Below, in pieces: positions 23,769 through 34,670 of a stretch of DNA of 64,000 bases. How positions within the stretch are numbered: position 1 is the stretch's first letter; the number at the start of each line of letters is the position of its first letter. Made by a program: the position numbers and the translations under genes. The DNA is taken from NCBI GenBank assembly GCA_000827265.1, contig KN834870.1, forward strand, positions 56,547-120,546, read 5' to 3'. The stretch is from Collybiopsis luxurians FD-317 M1. Taxonomy: Eukaryota; Basidiomycota; Agaricomycetes; Agaricales; Omphalotaceae. The notes below the pieces were generated by a model, which saw nothing but the letters and a program-made list of their open reading frames with translations, ran no database searches and had not been told where the DNA came from.

Positions 23769-24499
23769 GTGGCTAATGTAGGTGCGCACTCAATGTATAT
23801 TTGAATGAAATAAATTGAGATCAAAGGGACCATGCAATAAATGCAGACAGATGGAATTGATAATTGAGGTATATACAACTACAGCTATGAGAAAGTACAA
23901 GACCATCATGTAGGATAAATAATATATCAAAAAGTAGACATTATGCAGCAAGAGTGGAACAGATTAAGAAGGGGTGATTGATACAATGTAACATGGACAA
24001 GAGTATTAAGTAGGGGGGACTGATATGAGGTAAGTAGGACAAGATGAAGTATGGAGGGGTGATAGAAGCATAACACTAAGAGGGATATCAAATATGTACA
24101 TCAACACAGACCAACTTCAAGTGTTGCAAATGGATGTCAAGATCCAGCCAGTCAGAACAAAGGACAAGATCATACAAAACACAAACATCCACAAGAAGAT
24201 GAGCAATGGAGTTATCAATGGGGGCAGTAAGATGTGCATCTACCTAAAAGAAAAGAAAAAAAAAGTATAGTGTCAACAATTGAGTAAGCAAAAAGAGGTC
24301 AGAGAAAAAAAACAAAAAGAGAAAGGGAACACTGACCAAGGAAGCAGGGAGAGAATGTCACATGAGAATGGCAAAAAGTGAGTACAAATGTTGGGCAACA
24401 TAAGGAGAAGCAATGTGAGGGGGAGATGCAGAAGCAACACACTTGAAAATGCAATGAGTGAGACAGAGGGCGCAAACATCAGTGGTATGGCCACAGCGA

Positions 24500-25350
24500 C
24501 AATAATCCATAAGGGAAGACAACAGAATAGAGGGACTAAAGGACGGACATCAATTACAATATGAGGGGAAGGAAGAGGGAAAGGAATGCACCCGTTGTGA
24601 GTAAGGCTAAAGTCAAAGTGAGAAAGAATAGAGGAGAGCAGGGAAGACTCATCCATAGATATAACACAAATGGGAGAGTTGGCATCAGTAGAAAGAGGAG
24701 GTGAGTCGAGAGGGACATAAGCCAAATGAGCACAATCTTTGCCATATGTGATCCTCCAGCTATTCAAGTGATGGATAGAAGGAGTGGGAACAGTGCCAAC
24801 ACTCAGATCAAAGTGGATAACTAAACAGTGGTGATCACCAACCCAGCGAGTTGAGGAAAGGGATACATCAGAAAAATGGGAAAGTACATGATTGAGATTG
24901 AGATGAGGAAGAGGAGTAAAGCCTCAGGCATGCCACTTATGAAGAGCAGCCAGCACACATGGAGCGCAAGAGCCATTGGGATCAAGAGAGATATTAATGC
25001 AGTCACAAAAGGTAAGATGGGAAAACAGGCTGTAAGCAGAACAATTTGTGAAGAAGTTCATCATACAGCCTGGACAGTATATTAGAGGAAAAGAGTAGGA
25101 GAAAGAAAGAAGGAGGACATACTGGAATGAAAAGATAGAACAGCAGCAATGGGAGAATGCACAGTAGTGATGAGCTGAACAAGATGGCTGCTGTCAGAGG
25201 CAGAAAAGGACCAGACTTGCAAAATTTCACAGGATTTATAAAAGGACTCAGTTGAAGAATCATGACCAGATTTAGAGATGCAGTCATGGTCCAAAGAAAA
25301 GATGGGATCTTGTCCAGAGGACAGTTGATAAATCAGACCATGAGCCATGA
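24500..25350 (-). other. Minus-strand coding remnants inside the element
   Basis: Several minus-strand pieces read like real protein rather than composition noise: GLIYQLSSGQDPIFSLDHD with SKSGHD (about 25270-25340), DPNGSCAPCVLAALHKWHA (about 24930-24990), and STRWVGDHHCLVIHFDLS continuing to HHLNSWRITYG (about 24750-24850). A TGA interrupts the second piece. The GDHH segment resembles the Asp-His end of endonuclease/exonuclease/phosphatase domains found in LINE-type elements, but this is a weak resemblance. Confidence 0.3.
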
Positions 25351-26259
25351 GCCAAAATGCAATATTGACACAGGAGGAGAAGGGGCAAAAAACATCTAAA
25401 TCAGAGTTGTAGGATTCTCAAGAGAAAAATTTCAAAGTGACTGAGCCAGCCACAAGAGCGCCAGATGTACCCTGAAGAAATGAAGATAAACATATGAGGA
25501 AAAGAAAGCAAAAAATAGAGAAAAGGCAGATGCACAAGCAAATGCAAGAAAGAGAGAATGTCCAATGAGGAGAAAAAAGCACCCAAAACATGTCAAGGAT
25601 GATAGGCACGAGCAGAAAAAGTCTGAACAAGTGAATGACACTCAGTGGAAACAAAACCCAAAGAGCGCAGATCCTGTAAATTGAGAAGACACAGGAGGGG
25701 ATCCAATGAGAAAACAGACAATCTAGTGACAGAAAGAGACAATGAAGCATGAGCAAGAACAACAGGGTAGAAAGGGACTCACAGGACAATTTCAAACTTT
25801 GAAAAGACAGGTTCGGGAGCATCCATAGGCAAAAAAGGGCAGGAAAAAAAGGAGATGGTGACAGAACAAGGAGAAGGGGAATTGAGGTGAAGATTTAATG
25901 CGATGGAAGATTAATAAGAAGGAATGGATGTAAGGAGTAAGACCAAGGAGAAAACGAAAGCCATCTTTAGGGAAAAAAAAAAAAGATGATAGATGTACCT
26001 AGAAAGTGAAGCAACAGGGATTATACATCAAGTCAAGAAGATACTGAGTAGAGACAAAAAAGAAAGAAGCTTGAGATTCACGAAGGTCAAAGAAGGGAGG
26101 GGATGATGGAGGTAGGAAGTAACAGTGTGTAACAAAAGTCACAAAAAGTGACAGGTTCATATATGGAGAAAAAAGTCAATATAGAGAGGAATAAGAGTGG
26201 TGTGGGAAAAAAGTAAAGTCCCCAGCAAGATGACTCCTTCATTTCATTCCAGACTTGTA

Positions 26260-28634
26260 ATGTTGAAGTCAAATGGCCTGATGACCCAGCAAGAATTTGC
26301 CACTGAGATGCAAGAGAAGATGCATTGCTCTGCATAAACCAGAACTGACAGTTGACACAAGCTAGATACTATAGGACATGGAAGACATACAAGATAATTG
26401 TGATAATCATCAGACTCTCCAATTGCTTGACTAATCTCAGCCGTGGATTGGATGCCAATGATTTCTTTGATTGCCAAGTTGGTCATATTGAGGCTCTGCA
26501 AGCCATCTGCTGTGGCGCTAGAGAGTAGAGGCAACATCCAGAAAGTCAATACTCAGGATGTTCTTTGAAAAGACTAATGCAAACAAGTGACCCACAATCC
26601 ATCTGTTGCTAATGGGTTATTGGAAATTAGCCAATCAGTCCATTTCTTCAGTGTCAAATACTAGAGTTAGAGAAAGAATGAACATCAACAACCCAGCTCA
26701 ATCCAATCAGATATTGAAGGGACAAGAAAGAGATATAGTTGTACATACATATGAAGACAGTAAGGATCCATCACCACTAAAAGTCATGTGTGCCCAAGTC
26801 ATAACCAGCATGTCACCTATACTCTCCATTGCATCGATGAACTGGCCATCAGTGCCAATGGCAGAAGGGAATTTAATGCCCAGATATTGGGCAGCATAAT
26901 CCTGATGGTATAACTCAGATGATTCGAATTGCAGAAGTGGTTCAAGGAGATATCCAGTCCAAGAAGCATTGAAGTAAAGGATTGCAGGGAGAGCGGAGTA
27001 CATAATGTCAACTGGGTTTGTACACCTTTGTGCATTCCAAAATGCAAATTAGAAAATGTATTCATTCATTAGCTAGAGCCCAAGGACAATTCACTGAGTG
27101 TTTCCAATATCTTTCATGAAAATGAGAACATCAGATTCATTCAATTGTCCATCTGGATTGGTCCCGACAGTGATTTCCATTCCCGCCAATGTCTGCCATG
27201 TTGCCAAAGAAACTAAGTCTGCATAGTTAGTATTTTGTTTGCATCCACCAGGATCTGGTTATCTAGAGTAATTGCACACTGAAGTGCATTTGACAAATCA
27301 TTCATGAAATTGGACAACTGTAAAAGTGACAGGGAATAAGTAAATGCCTTAATCATTACAGGAGAAAGACACACCGCTGTCGCGACTTCAGGATATTTTG
27401 TAAAGAAGTATGGACAGCGAGGTTGGTTTCTAGTGGTGGCAGTACTAGCATATGAAATATCCGGATCTCGAACTAGACCAAGTGCCCACACCACTGGCAA
27501 CGAAGTAGATGAAATGTTTCCTAGATCTTGGCTAAATGCAAAAATAGGCCAATTACTAGTGACAGTAAAGAATTACATCCTCAGTTTCAAAATGAAAGGC
27601 CATAAAGTAGAGATATTCACTCTTCAATTGCACAGGAAGCCATATCTGGAGTATTGGATAACTTGCCATTATTGAAGAATTGATTACGCATGGGAGTTTC
27701 TTGGCCAGTTTCATAAGTAAGATCACTCACCTGGAACCAATTTTCAAGTCAGTCAGCAATACCTGCACTCAGGTGCTATAACATACAGTATTTGTAGCAA
27801 AGTAAACCTTTCCATCTTCCGCCATGTTGTTTGTCTCCATCATGGATGAGGACGAGGAAAGATTAGCTTGGTGATATATGATGGAACCACTTCTAGTAGT
27901 ATTCCATTGTATGATCTCACCAGAGTCTGAGGATAACCATTCTGGTGATGAGAATTGCTAAGTGTATTTGAAGCTGAGAGCGAGAATCAAGAGCTAACCT
28001 CTGGTAATATCCTGGTATAATTGAAGTGAATGAGATCTTCCATCCTTGGAAGAGGCTTCAAAATAAATATAAGTGAAAGGGAAAGATTGTAAGGCTAGAT
28101 CCTTAGGCTATACACCCGCCAAAAAAAAATAAGGCCATTAGAGTCAGAGATATGATCAGACATGTTTACACATTCACCTCAATAGGACTGAGAAAAGTAA
28201 CAGTTATTGCTACACTTCCTGCGGTTAAACTAAGGATGGAACAAGTGGGGGTGACTTGATAGTGGTCCAAGGTCGCAGGAGTTGATGTGGCACTGTTAGT
28301 TGAGTTGAGTCCCAGAGGTTCTCCCAGCCAACTGTATAATGCGCCATTGACTAGCAGCAACCCACACCACCCAAAAAGCTAGATTTGGAAGAAAGACCTT
28401 TTTTCAGCACACAACTTGAGTATTGCGGCCATGATGAAAATCACAGACACGTTCTGTCCAAAATCTCGGCCATTGGTAAGAGCCATTAAGAGGCATTGTT
28501 GTTGTTGTATAAGGAAAGTAAGCCTGGAGATAGGGAGACCGGACTGCAAGAGGGATTGCAGGGGGCTGGATGGATTGGCTTAATGTCAGTGTGACAAACC
28601 AAAAAGCAAGAGGAAGGAAAAGAAGAAGCATCAT
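26260..28634 (-). pseudogene. 5' part of the severed glutaminase A-like gene
   Basis: The minus strand starts with a signal peptide (MMLLLFLPLAFWFVTLTLS) and then IPLAVRSPYLQAYFPY, the typical N-terminus of the fungal glutaminase A family (DUF5127 region). Exons then give YNWLG-type, VAITVTFLSPIE, SGSIIYHQANL, NWPIFAFSQDLGNIS and YALPAILYFNAS-like blocks (the last read as MYSALPAILYFNASWTGYLL). Next come GDMLVMTWAHMTFSGDGSL and NMTNLAIKEIIGIQSTAEIS (DUF4965/DUF1793 region). The reading ends within SSGHLTST, exactly where the inserted element begins; the rest is at 15933-17154. The exons I followed remain joinable in frame, which suggests the insertion is what broke the gene. The order and spacing match the intact copy at 40817-44454. 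Confidence 0.8.
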
Positions 28635-29025
28635 GACTCCCGGTCAGTTGGTATCTGGGATGCTATAAAGGATGGGATGAGAGATAGTGCCGTTATCCAT
28701 GGAAAGCTGTGAGGCCTTGCTTGTCACCAAGGTTCACCCATCATTTGATACAATGCAATCTTGGTATTTGATCTTGAAATGGGAAGGTATTAAATGAGAC
28801 ACCATCTTCTATGCTGCGGTATGTAGGTCATAGATTGTCCAAATTCAAGTTATACCCGCGTTAGCCGTAATGTAGAATTTCAACAGTTCCCACCTCCCGC
28901 GCATGATTTGATTCAAACAGCTTTATGCCTCCCAAAGTTTCGAGACTATAAAAGCAGTTGCATTCAGATGTTACATAACTATCCTTCAGATTCTAGTGCA
29001 GGGGTACTCAACTGACTTCTTCTAA
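28635..29025. other. Spacer upstream of the severed glutaminase
   Basis: No gene recognised. It should contain the former promoter of the minus-strand glutaminase fragment; no clear TATA box is visible. Confidence 0.4.
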
Positions 29026-29117
29026 GCAGAGGATTCAATATCCCCTTAAATGCCTTTCAAAACAACAATGGAGCATTCAAGACGCAGCTACCAGTCGCCA
29101 GTGGCACACAAATCCTT
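29026..29117 (+). repeat. 90-bp copy of exon 3 of the single-pass membrane protein gene
   Basis: The bases from TTCAATATCCCCTTAAATGC to AAATCCTTCTCT match 34958-35045, inside exon 3 of the intact gene at 34671-36210, with only about two differences. No other exon of that gene is present here. It directly abuts the duplicated glutaminase fragment. Confidence 0.8.
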
Positions 29118-29136
29118 CTCTGGAAGCCGGCTCATA

Positions 29137-30292
29137 TGACCAGCTTCCAGCGCTAAAGTAAAAAATTGTAAGCGCTGAAGCTTACAGCTGCATCCACCAA
29201 AGGACGGCAAAGAGTGAACAAAAATGGAGATGTACAAGGCTTGTCTGAGGCATGTCTGCGCAAATCTTGCGCCAAATAATCACTACAAATGTAGACACCC
29301 TCATACATAACGAGGATTTTTTTACTCGAGGAAGCAGGGAGTGGGATTTAAACGACCTACTAGTACTAAACCTTACTTTTTTCCTCTGCCGTATCCAGTC
29401 CCTCCCATCCCCACCAAGCGGCCAGATGTTGTTTGATAACTTCTGCTTATCCAACGACGGCGGTAAAGGTAGGCTGCAAGAGTCAAGACGGTGGTAAATG
29501 CGACAGCACCAATGACACTTCCGGCAATTATTCCAGCTTTAGATTTACCCAAGTGAGAACTATTACTACCGCCTCCGTTCCCACTCTCTCCCGCATCCTT
29601 GCCGACTGAGATCGCTTATTTCGAGAGACTAAGAAAATTAGTTTCAAAGCATTGAGTGACATGACTTAACCATCAGTTCTATGACTCGGAGTCAACACTT
29701 ACTTGAGAGCAAGAAGAGCGTACATTGATCCTTGTGCAGGGCTGCGATGAGAGAAAAGGGTCAGTCATATAATGAACGCTTGAGGTGTGATAAAATACGT
29801 ACTTCGCAGCTCCATTTATGATGCTCCCATCCGTTGACTATATGTTGTAGGGAACACAACAAATGCCTCTCGATTTGATGCAGCTGCATGTACCAATGCC
29901 ACCAGTGAATCCCTTGTGTTTGTATCTGTAGAGGTCCCCGCAGTGAGAAGTGTCCAGTGTGACTGAGCGACTATGTCTTTGCTGCTGTCATACGGCAACC
30001 CAAATGGTTGACCTGCGCAGAAAAGCCGCATCCATAAGTAAAAGTACTAGCATGAATAGGGTTGAACTCCAACCTGTGGAAGCGGCAGTTGAATACCACG
30101 AAGTTTGATTGCTATAGATCTAAGGAAGTTAGAGATTAGAATTTTTTGGTAGTGACTCGGACTTGTTTTAAATAGGCAGAACTTACATTATCATCCACAA
30201 GATCAAAACCAAGGAGCTTGTCAGGGTACAGATTATATATCAAACCCCAAGAACTCAAATCGCCATATGTTGAGGCGATATTGATTCTCTTT
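29137..30292 (-). pseudogene. Truncated second copy of the glutaminase 3' half
   Basis: This is a duplicate of about 15640-17154, with roughly one difference per 20 bases by eye. It begins (minus strand) at STYGDLSSWGLIYNLYPDKL and includes the block QSHWTLLTAGTSTDTNTRDS. It lacks the segment matching about 15930-16297, so the cytosolic tail is deleted, and a CAA-to-TAA change stops it before the TM helix (LSK-stop instead of LSKQAIS). It carries the 3' flanking segment as well. Unlike the other copy it reads CAACATATGGC across the position where the 9.1-kb element sits, so it preserves the empty target site. It has no 5' half and is non-functional. Confidence 0.85.
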
Positions 30293-30880
30293 AGCTGGCC
30301 CAGGACATATAAATGGCTATGAGCCCCGCTACTTTTGTAGTTTCCCCGGAGGAAAAACGGCCTAGCTTATTTCAATCTTGAGCTGAACCGCGACACCACT
30401 CAATACGAAGATAGTCCGAATGAGCGCAATGTTCACCTAAGTATACTTGAATCACAAAACATTTTTATTCAACCTCCCGCACGAAAGAGCTTGTACACTG
30501 GAAGAGCATAGAATCAATTTCAGCTTGCAAGTTTTGAAAGTTGAATCAACAAGCTTCCCTTAGAATTCATCATAGGGGTGGCCAAAATTGCTGGCGGAAA
30601 GTTTTCATTTCAATGACTTGTCCCGACTCGGATGCTCCAAGCATTGAGTCAATGTTTCCTCTTTTACAAGTGCACCCGGCAACACCACCGTGGATTGGTG
30701 TTCGAGCCACAGCCAAGCTGTTATCCGTCATGATATTAAAGCTCTGAATAGTCCTCCCGAACTGTTCTCTTCCTGACCTTCTTCACCACCTGTCATTCGA
30801 GGCGCCTGAAAGAGCTGCTGCTTTGCTCTCAACTAACTCATTGGGATTGCCTTGACAGTTCAAAGATCAATTGAGTTGGG
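30293..30880. other. Spacer and presumed promoter of the first single-pass paralog
   Basis: No gene recognised. Part of it (about 30487-30545) resembles the region upstream of the second paralog (about 34275-34330), consistent with a tandem duplication that included 5' flank. Confidence 0.45.
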
Positions 30881-32283
30881 ATGCGCCATTTCACTTCAAT
30901 TTCTTGGTTTATTTTCTCCTGTGCAACTTGCGTGTATTCCTTCAATTTCCTGCATGGGGACCCTTCGCAATGCGACGATCTAATTGTGAACTGGACTGGT
31001 GAGCAGATCATCCAAACAAACTTGTGTTGCATTTTTGACATCGCATTTGCCATTTAGGAGGAACACCACCCTTCACTCTAACTGTTGTCATTGTTCGTGC
31101 TGTTAACTGTGTTAGTGGAAAGTTTCAAGGTTCCTAACAGGTCGAAAAATAGTCTCATAGCCCTAATCTCAACTGGAGTATACCACCAGATGCCTTTTCA
31201 AATAACAAGGGATCATTCAAGAAGCAACTACCACTTCCCACTAGTACAACAATCCTTCTCGCCATGTCAGACTCCACCGGGCCAATAAGTGGAGGAACTT
31301 CTGGGTTACTAGATGTTGCGGAATCGAAGAGTGGGGCTAATTGCAACACAACTTTCTCTAGTGAGCGGTTGAGGTCCTTGAGACTTGTAGTGGCGCATAA
31401 TTCATTTCATTTTTCCCTTCCTAGCCAATGACTTTGATTTCACCACTGATAGTTCAAGTTCTCCTCCTGAATGTCAGCCTTATCATTTCACACAGTTTGA
31501 TAAAGCCATTCTTCCAATCACAATTTTTGTATGTGTCCCATCCGAATCTCTCTTGAATTGTTATTGACTGGGTTTGTAGTTCTACATTCCAGCAGGGCAT
31601 GAATCGTTCACTATCACCCCGCCGCCTTCCGACTCATTTACCTGGGACACCAACCTGACTGTGCAAACAAAGTTTGTAACCAGTATGGTAGATTCGCATA
31701 ACAGAATTGGGGGTACAGATTTCTTTAAAACAGTCCAACAGTCCAACAGTCCAACAATCAGTCGTGCATTAATCCCGATGCAATCAGCCCACCGACTTCG
31801 ACACCGAGGCCACCCCTATCTACCGGCGGTATCGTTGGTGTGGCAATAGGCGGAGTCGTCGGTCTCGCCCTGCTGATGATACTTGGATTCCGATTGATCA
31901 AACGCAGGAAAATTAGGAGGCAAACGACTGGAAATGTTAATTTGCTTGAGGATGAGCCAGTCGCGGCTTCTCAACCGATAACAGCTCGAGAGTATCTTCC
32001 GAACCCGTATCCTGCTACACTAATGAACCAGCGCCAGCAACTAGACACGAACGGGACGTCGTCTGCACAGGAGAGCTCAGATACGACGGTTTCACACCCG
32101 AGATCGAAAGGAGCAAGTTCGAAGACCGGAGTATTGCGGAGGTTTATTGTTCATAAGGATATTGAGGATGAGGTAGAGGAGCTACCACCTGAGTATTCGG
32201 ACAGGCGGAGGCCAGTTGAAGGGCTTTCTACGCAGGAGACAGGTATCACTAGTAGCGCTACTAGTCTTCCTGACTCGGATTAA
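30881..32283 (+). pseudogene. Single-pass membrane protein, paralog 1, frameshifted at an 8-bp repeat
   Basis: Exons 30881-30998, 31058-31110, 31153-31360, 31425-31528 and 31580 onward follow exactly the exon plan of the paralog at 34671-36210. A signal peptide leads to a beta-rich ectodomain (QCDDLIVNWTGGTPPFTLTV, ILLAMSDSTGPISGGTS, ITPPPSDSFTWDTNLT). In exon 5 the frame is lost at three tandem copies of CAGTCCAA (31731-31754), which run into a premature stop at 31847-31849. One frame over, the rest continues intact: a TM helix (GGIVGVAIGGVVGLALLMIL), a basic stop-transfer segment, and an acidic tail ending EELPPEYSDRRRP. One 8-bp unit fewer would bring the two parts into register. It may be a recent mutation, a length polymorphism or an assembly error. 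Confidence 0.75.
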
Positions 32284-34670
32284 GCGAGGAGTTGAAAGCA
32301 GATCTAATTTTTAAAATCTCACCATTTATTTATTGTAACACATTAATGCTGTTGTACCCATCGATGTCAATTTCCAGTGCTTCGAGGCAGGTCCTGTGCT
32401 AAATGATGTGGTTCAAAGGTACAACTTGAAATTGTTAGTAGTACATGGACACATCTCTCAATGTGTAAGCTACTTAAAGCTAGACAGTGTCCGGAACATG
32501 AATTGGTGGAGATCAAAAGACTGACTGGACGGTGTTCGAATAAACGGTTACCTTGAATGAGCCGGAGGATAGAATGACAACTCAACAGAACCATTCGAAC
32601 AAAGTCCGACAAGAGTCGACAAGCTGTTAGAGAAAACGGGACAAAGGAGATTCAGAATCGCCGTAACAGTGAAGAGAAGCCAGTGTCGATATTGGTTCGC
32701 ATTATCAGATTATTGTCCATAATGAAACTATCTCATATCATCTCTAACATTTCAGCCACCAAACTACATTGCTGTAACATGGACATTGTACTTGGTCCCA
32801 GTGCTCAGAAGACTCACCGGTCATTGAACACTACAAAAAGCTATACTCAGAGTCGGTTGTACTAGTGAGAAAAAGGGATACCGGGAGGGACAGCAGCGGC
32901 AGGTATTGGCATGGCGAACAAAGACAGTTGAAGTAAGACAGTGGAAGTAAGACGGAGAGCATGAAGCATCCTGTGACATGAAACTCTTTAACCAAAACCG
33001 GCTGTCCTCCAGTATGGAGATGAGCTGTGGCCATTGGATGCTGATTCGGATGCGTGCGCCTAAGGTTGAGCGAAAATGTTCTTGTTACCTTCAGGCGACG
33101 CGAAAGAGGCCGTCATGTCAGCAGTACAAATATTACTTCCGTGGGTGAGATAAGCGATGCAAACTCGAGCGGCGGATTTGGCCTACCATTGCCCGTGCAC
33201 TGGAAAGCATACACATGCACAGTTATTCCTGACGAGAGTTCTCCAGAGCTCAAGAGCATATGAGCGTGTAGTTTATGAACGAGCTTCTATGGCACCAGGG
33301 AGCTAAGTATGAGAGAGAGATACACACCGTACGTTTGAACTTTCTGCACTTCCCACCCAGTGACCCAATACTACTAACAGTCCCTCGCAAGCTCCCTCCG
33401 GTTCCCTCAATCTGTTCCTCAGCTACTCCAGTTATATCATCCTATAGAGCTGGTTTTGGTGGGCAACCAGACAGACGAAGTTACTCGTACTGGTACGACC
33501 AGCTTTGATGATAGGACTAAAGGACTTGAGCTCGGAGCATCGCTGTCTCCGCCCATTCACTCCCTTGCCCATTATTCATGATTGTCGTCGAGTGATGGGG
33601 TCAAGCGCACGTTGAGGTTGCGTTGAGGTAAGAGCAGCTGGCGAATGTCACACAGGTGACAGATCACATACTCACGAGTCACAGCAGCTCTGATCTTTGC
33701 TCAACTTGTTCAAGGTTGAACTTCGCGCCGCCGCCTATTGTCAGTACCCACAACTTACTAGAGGAGCCTAGTATCACTTCCTGAAATTGGCTACTAGTAT
33801 TCCTGAGCACTTTTAGTTCCATTAATGAATCTCGCTGTGTTCTGGCACCTGGGAATCTGGGATGACTTGGTCGCGGGCACTAGAGGACACCTGTGGCAAC
33901 GTCATGGGTTTCAACTTAGCACTGATTGGAGCTGCAGCGCTGTCGGTCCAACCTAGACCCCGAAAATGCCTCAGACCGTTTGATAGGCAACAATCCCTCT
34001 TCCGAAGATAGAGGACATCTACCATCCATGATCCCAGATACCGCAAGTTCCTCTGTTCCTTGAAGGGCCACTATGTAAGGCGCCTTTGCAAGTATTTTTA
34101 CACCAGGTTTTATACTAAGCCGTGGCGCCAATGCGCCGCCAAGCTACCAATTACAGAAATACATAGCATCGGGGCAACATCTGTCATTTTTCTTGACGGG
34201 CGTAGCGCCCTCTTATACATGAAGTAATGAACGTTTTCATCCGACTTCCCAAACGAAAAGTAGGAAAGACACCCACACTTGTACGGAAAGAACACAGAAT
34301 CGATTTTCAAGTTGAAAGGTCAGTGAATCAGCGCATCTCTCCGCGAATTGGCTCTCGAAAGAGAGGGAGGGGGTGCTGAGAGCAAGGTAACATAAATTTT
34401 ATTGAATTCACTATCCCAGTGATCGATCTCGATGCTCTTACATATGTAGCTTTCATCAATACATACTTCCTTCTTTACACTGGGTTCATATGTCAAACGT
34501 CTGATTCACAGCCAAGTTGTTCTCCGTTATATTATAAAACCCTGAGTGGTATTTCGGAACTGCCACATTCCCCACCGTTCTTCACCACCTAACGTCCAAG
34601 ACGCCTGAAGGAGCAGGCGCCGCGGCTCTATTCTCTAACCCAGTGGGATTGTGAGATCGACTGAGGTGGA
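32284..34670. other. Stretch without a confident gene
   Basis: About 2.4 kb with only short open frames and no motif. The last 350 bp resemble the 5' flank of the upstream paralog (30.5 kb) and probably act as promoter of the next gene. Nothing else seen. Confidence 0.4.

Larger units (their letters stand above)
17155..26259. mobile_element. About 9.1-kb CpG-poor mobile element inside a glutaminase gene
   Basis: Glutaminase coding sequence stops at about 26260 and resumes at about 17154 at the same codon region. The intact paralog has ACATATGG at the matching site; here one side reads TCAACAT and the other TATGGC. The sequence between the two sides has no counterpart in the intact gene. Its composition also differs from the flanks: CG dinucleotides are rare and the plus strand is purine-rich, except in the first 350 bp at the left end. 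It carries a minus-strand multi-exon ORF with a UCH-like protease domain (17294-21153), a plus-strand ORF (23071-23768) and further minus-strand coding remnants. Target duplication is at most 1-2 bp and no long terminal inverted repeat was found, so the class is not assigned. Confidence 0.75.

Noticed and set aside
17155..26259. Helitron or TIR DNA transposon assignment
   Set aside because: No 5'-TC/CTRR-3' ends between A and T and no convincing terminal inverted repeat could be found by eye.
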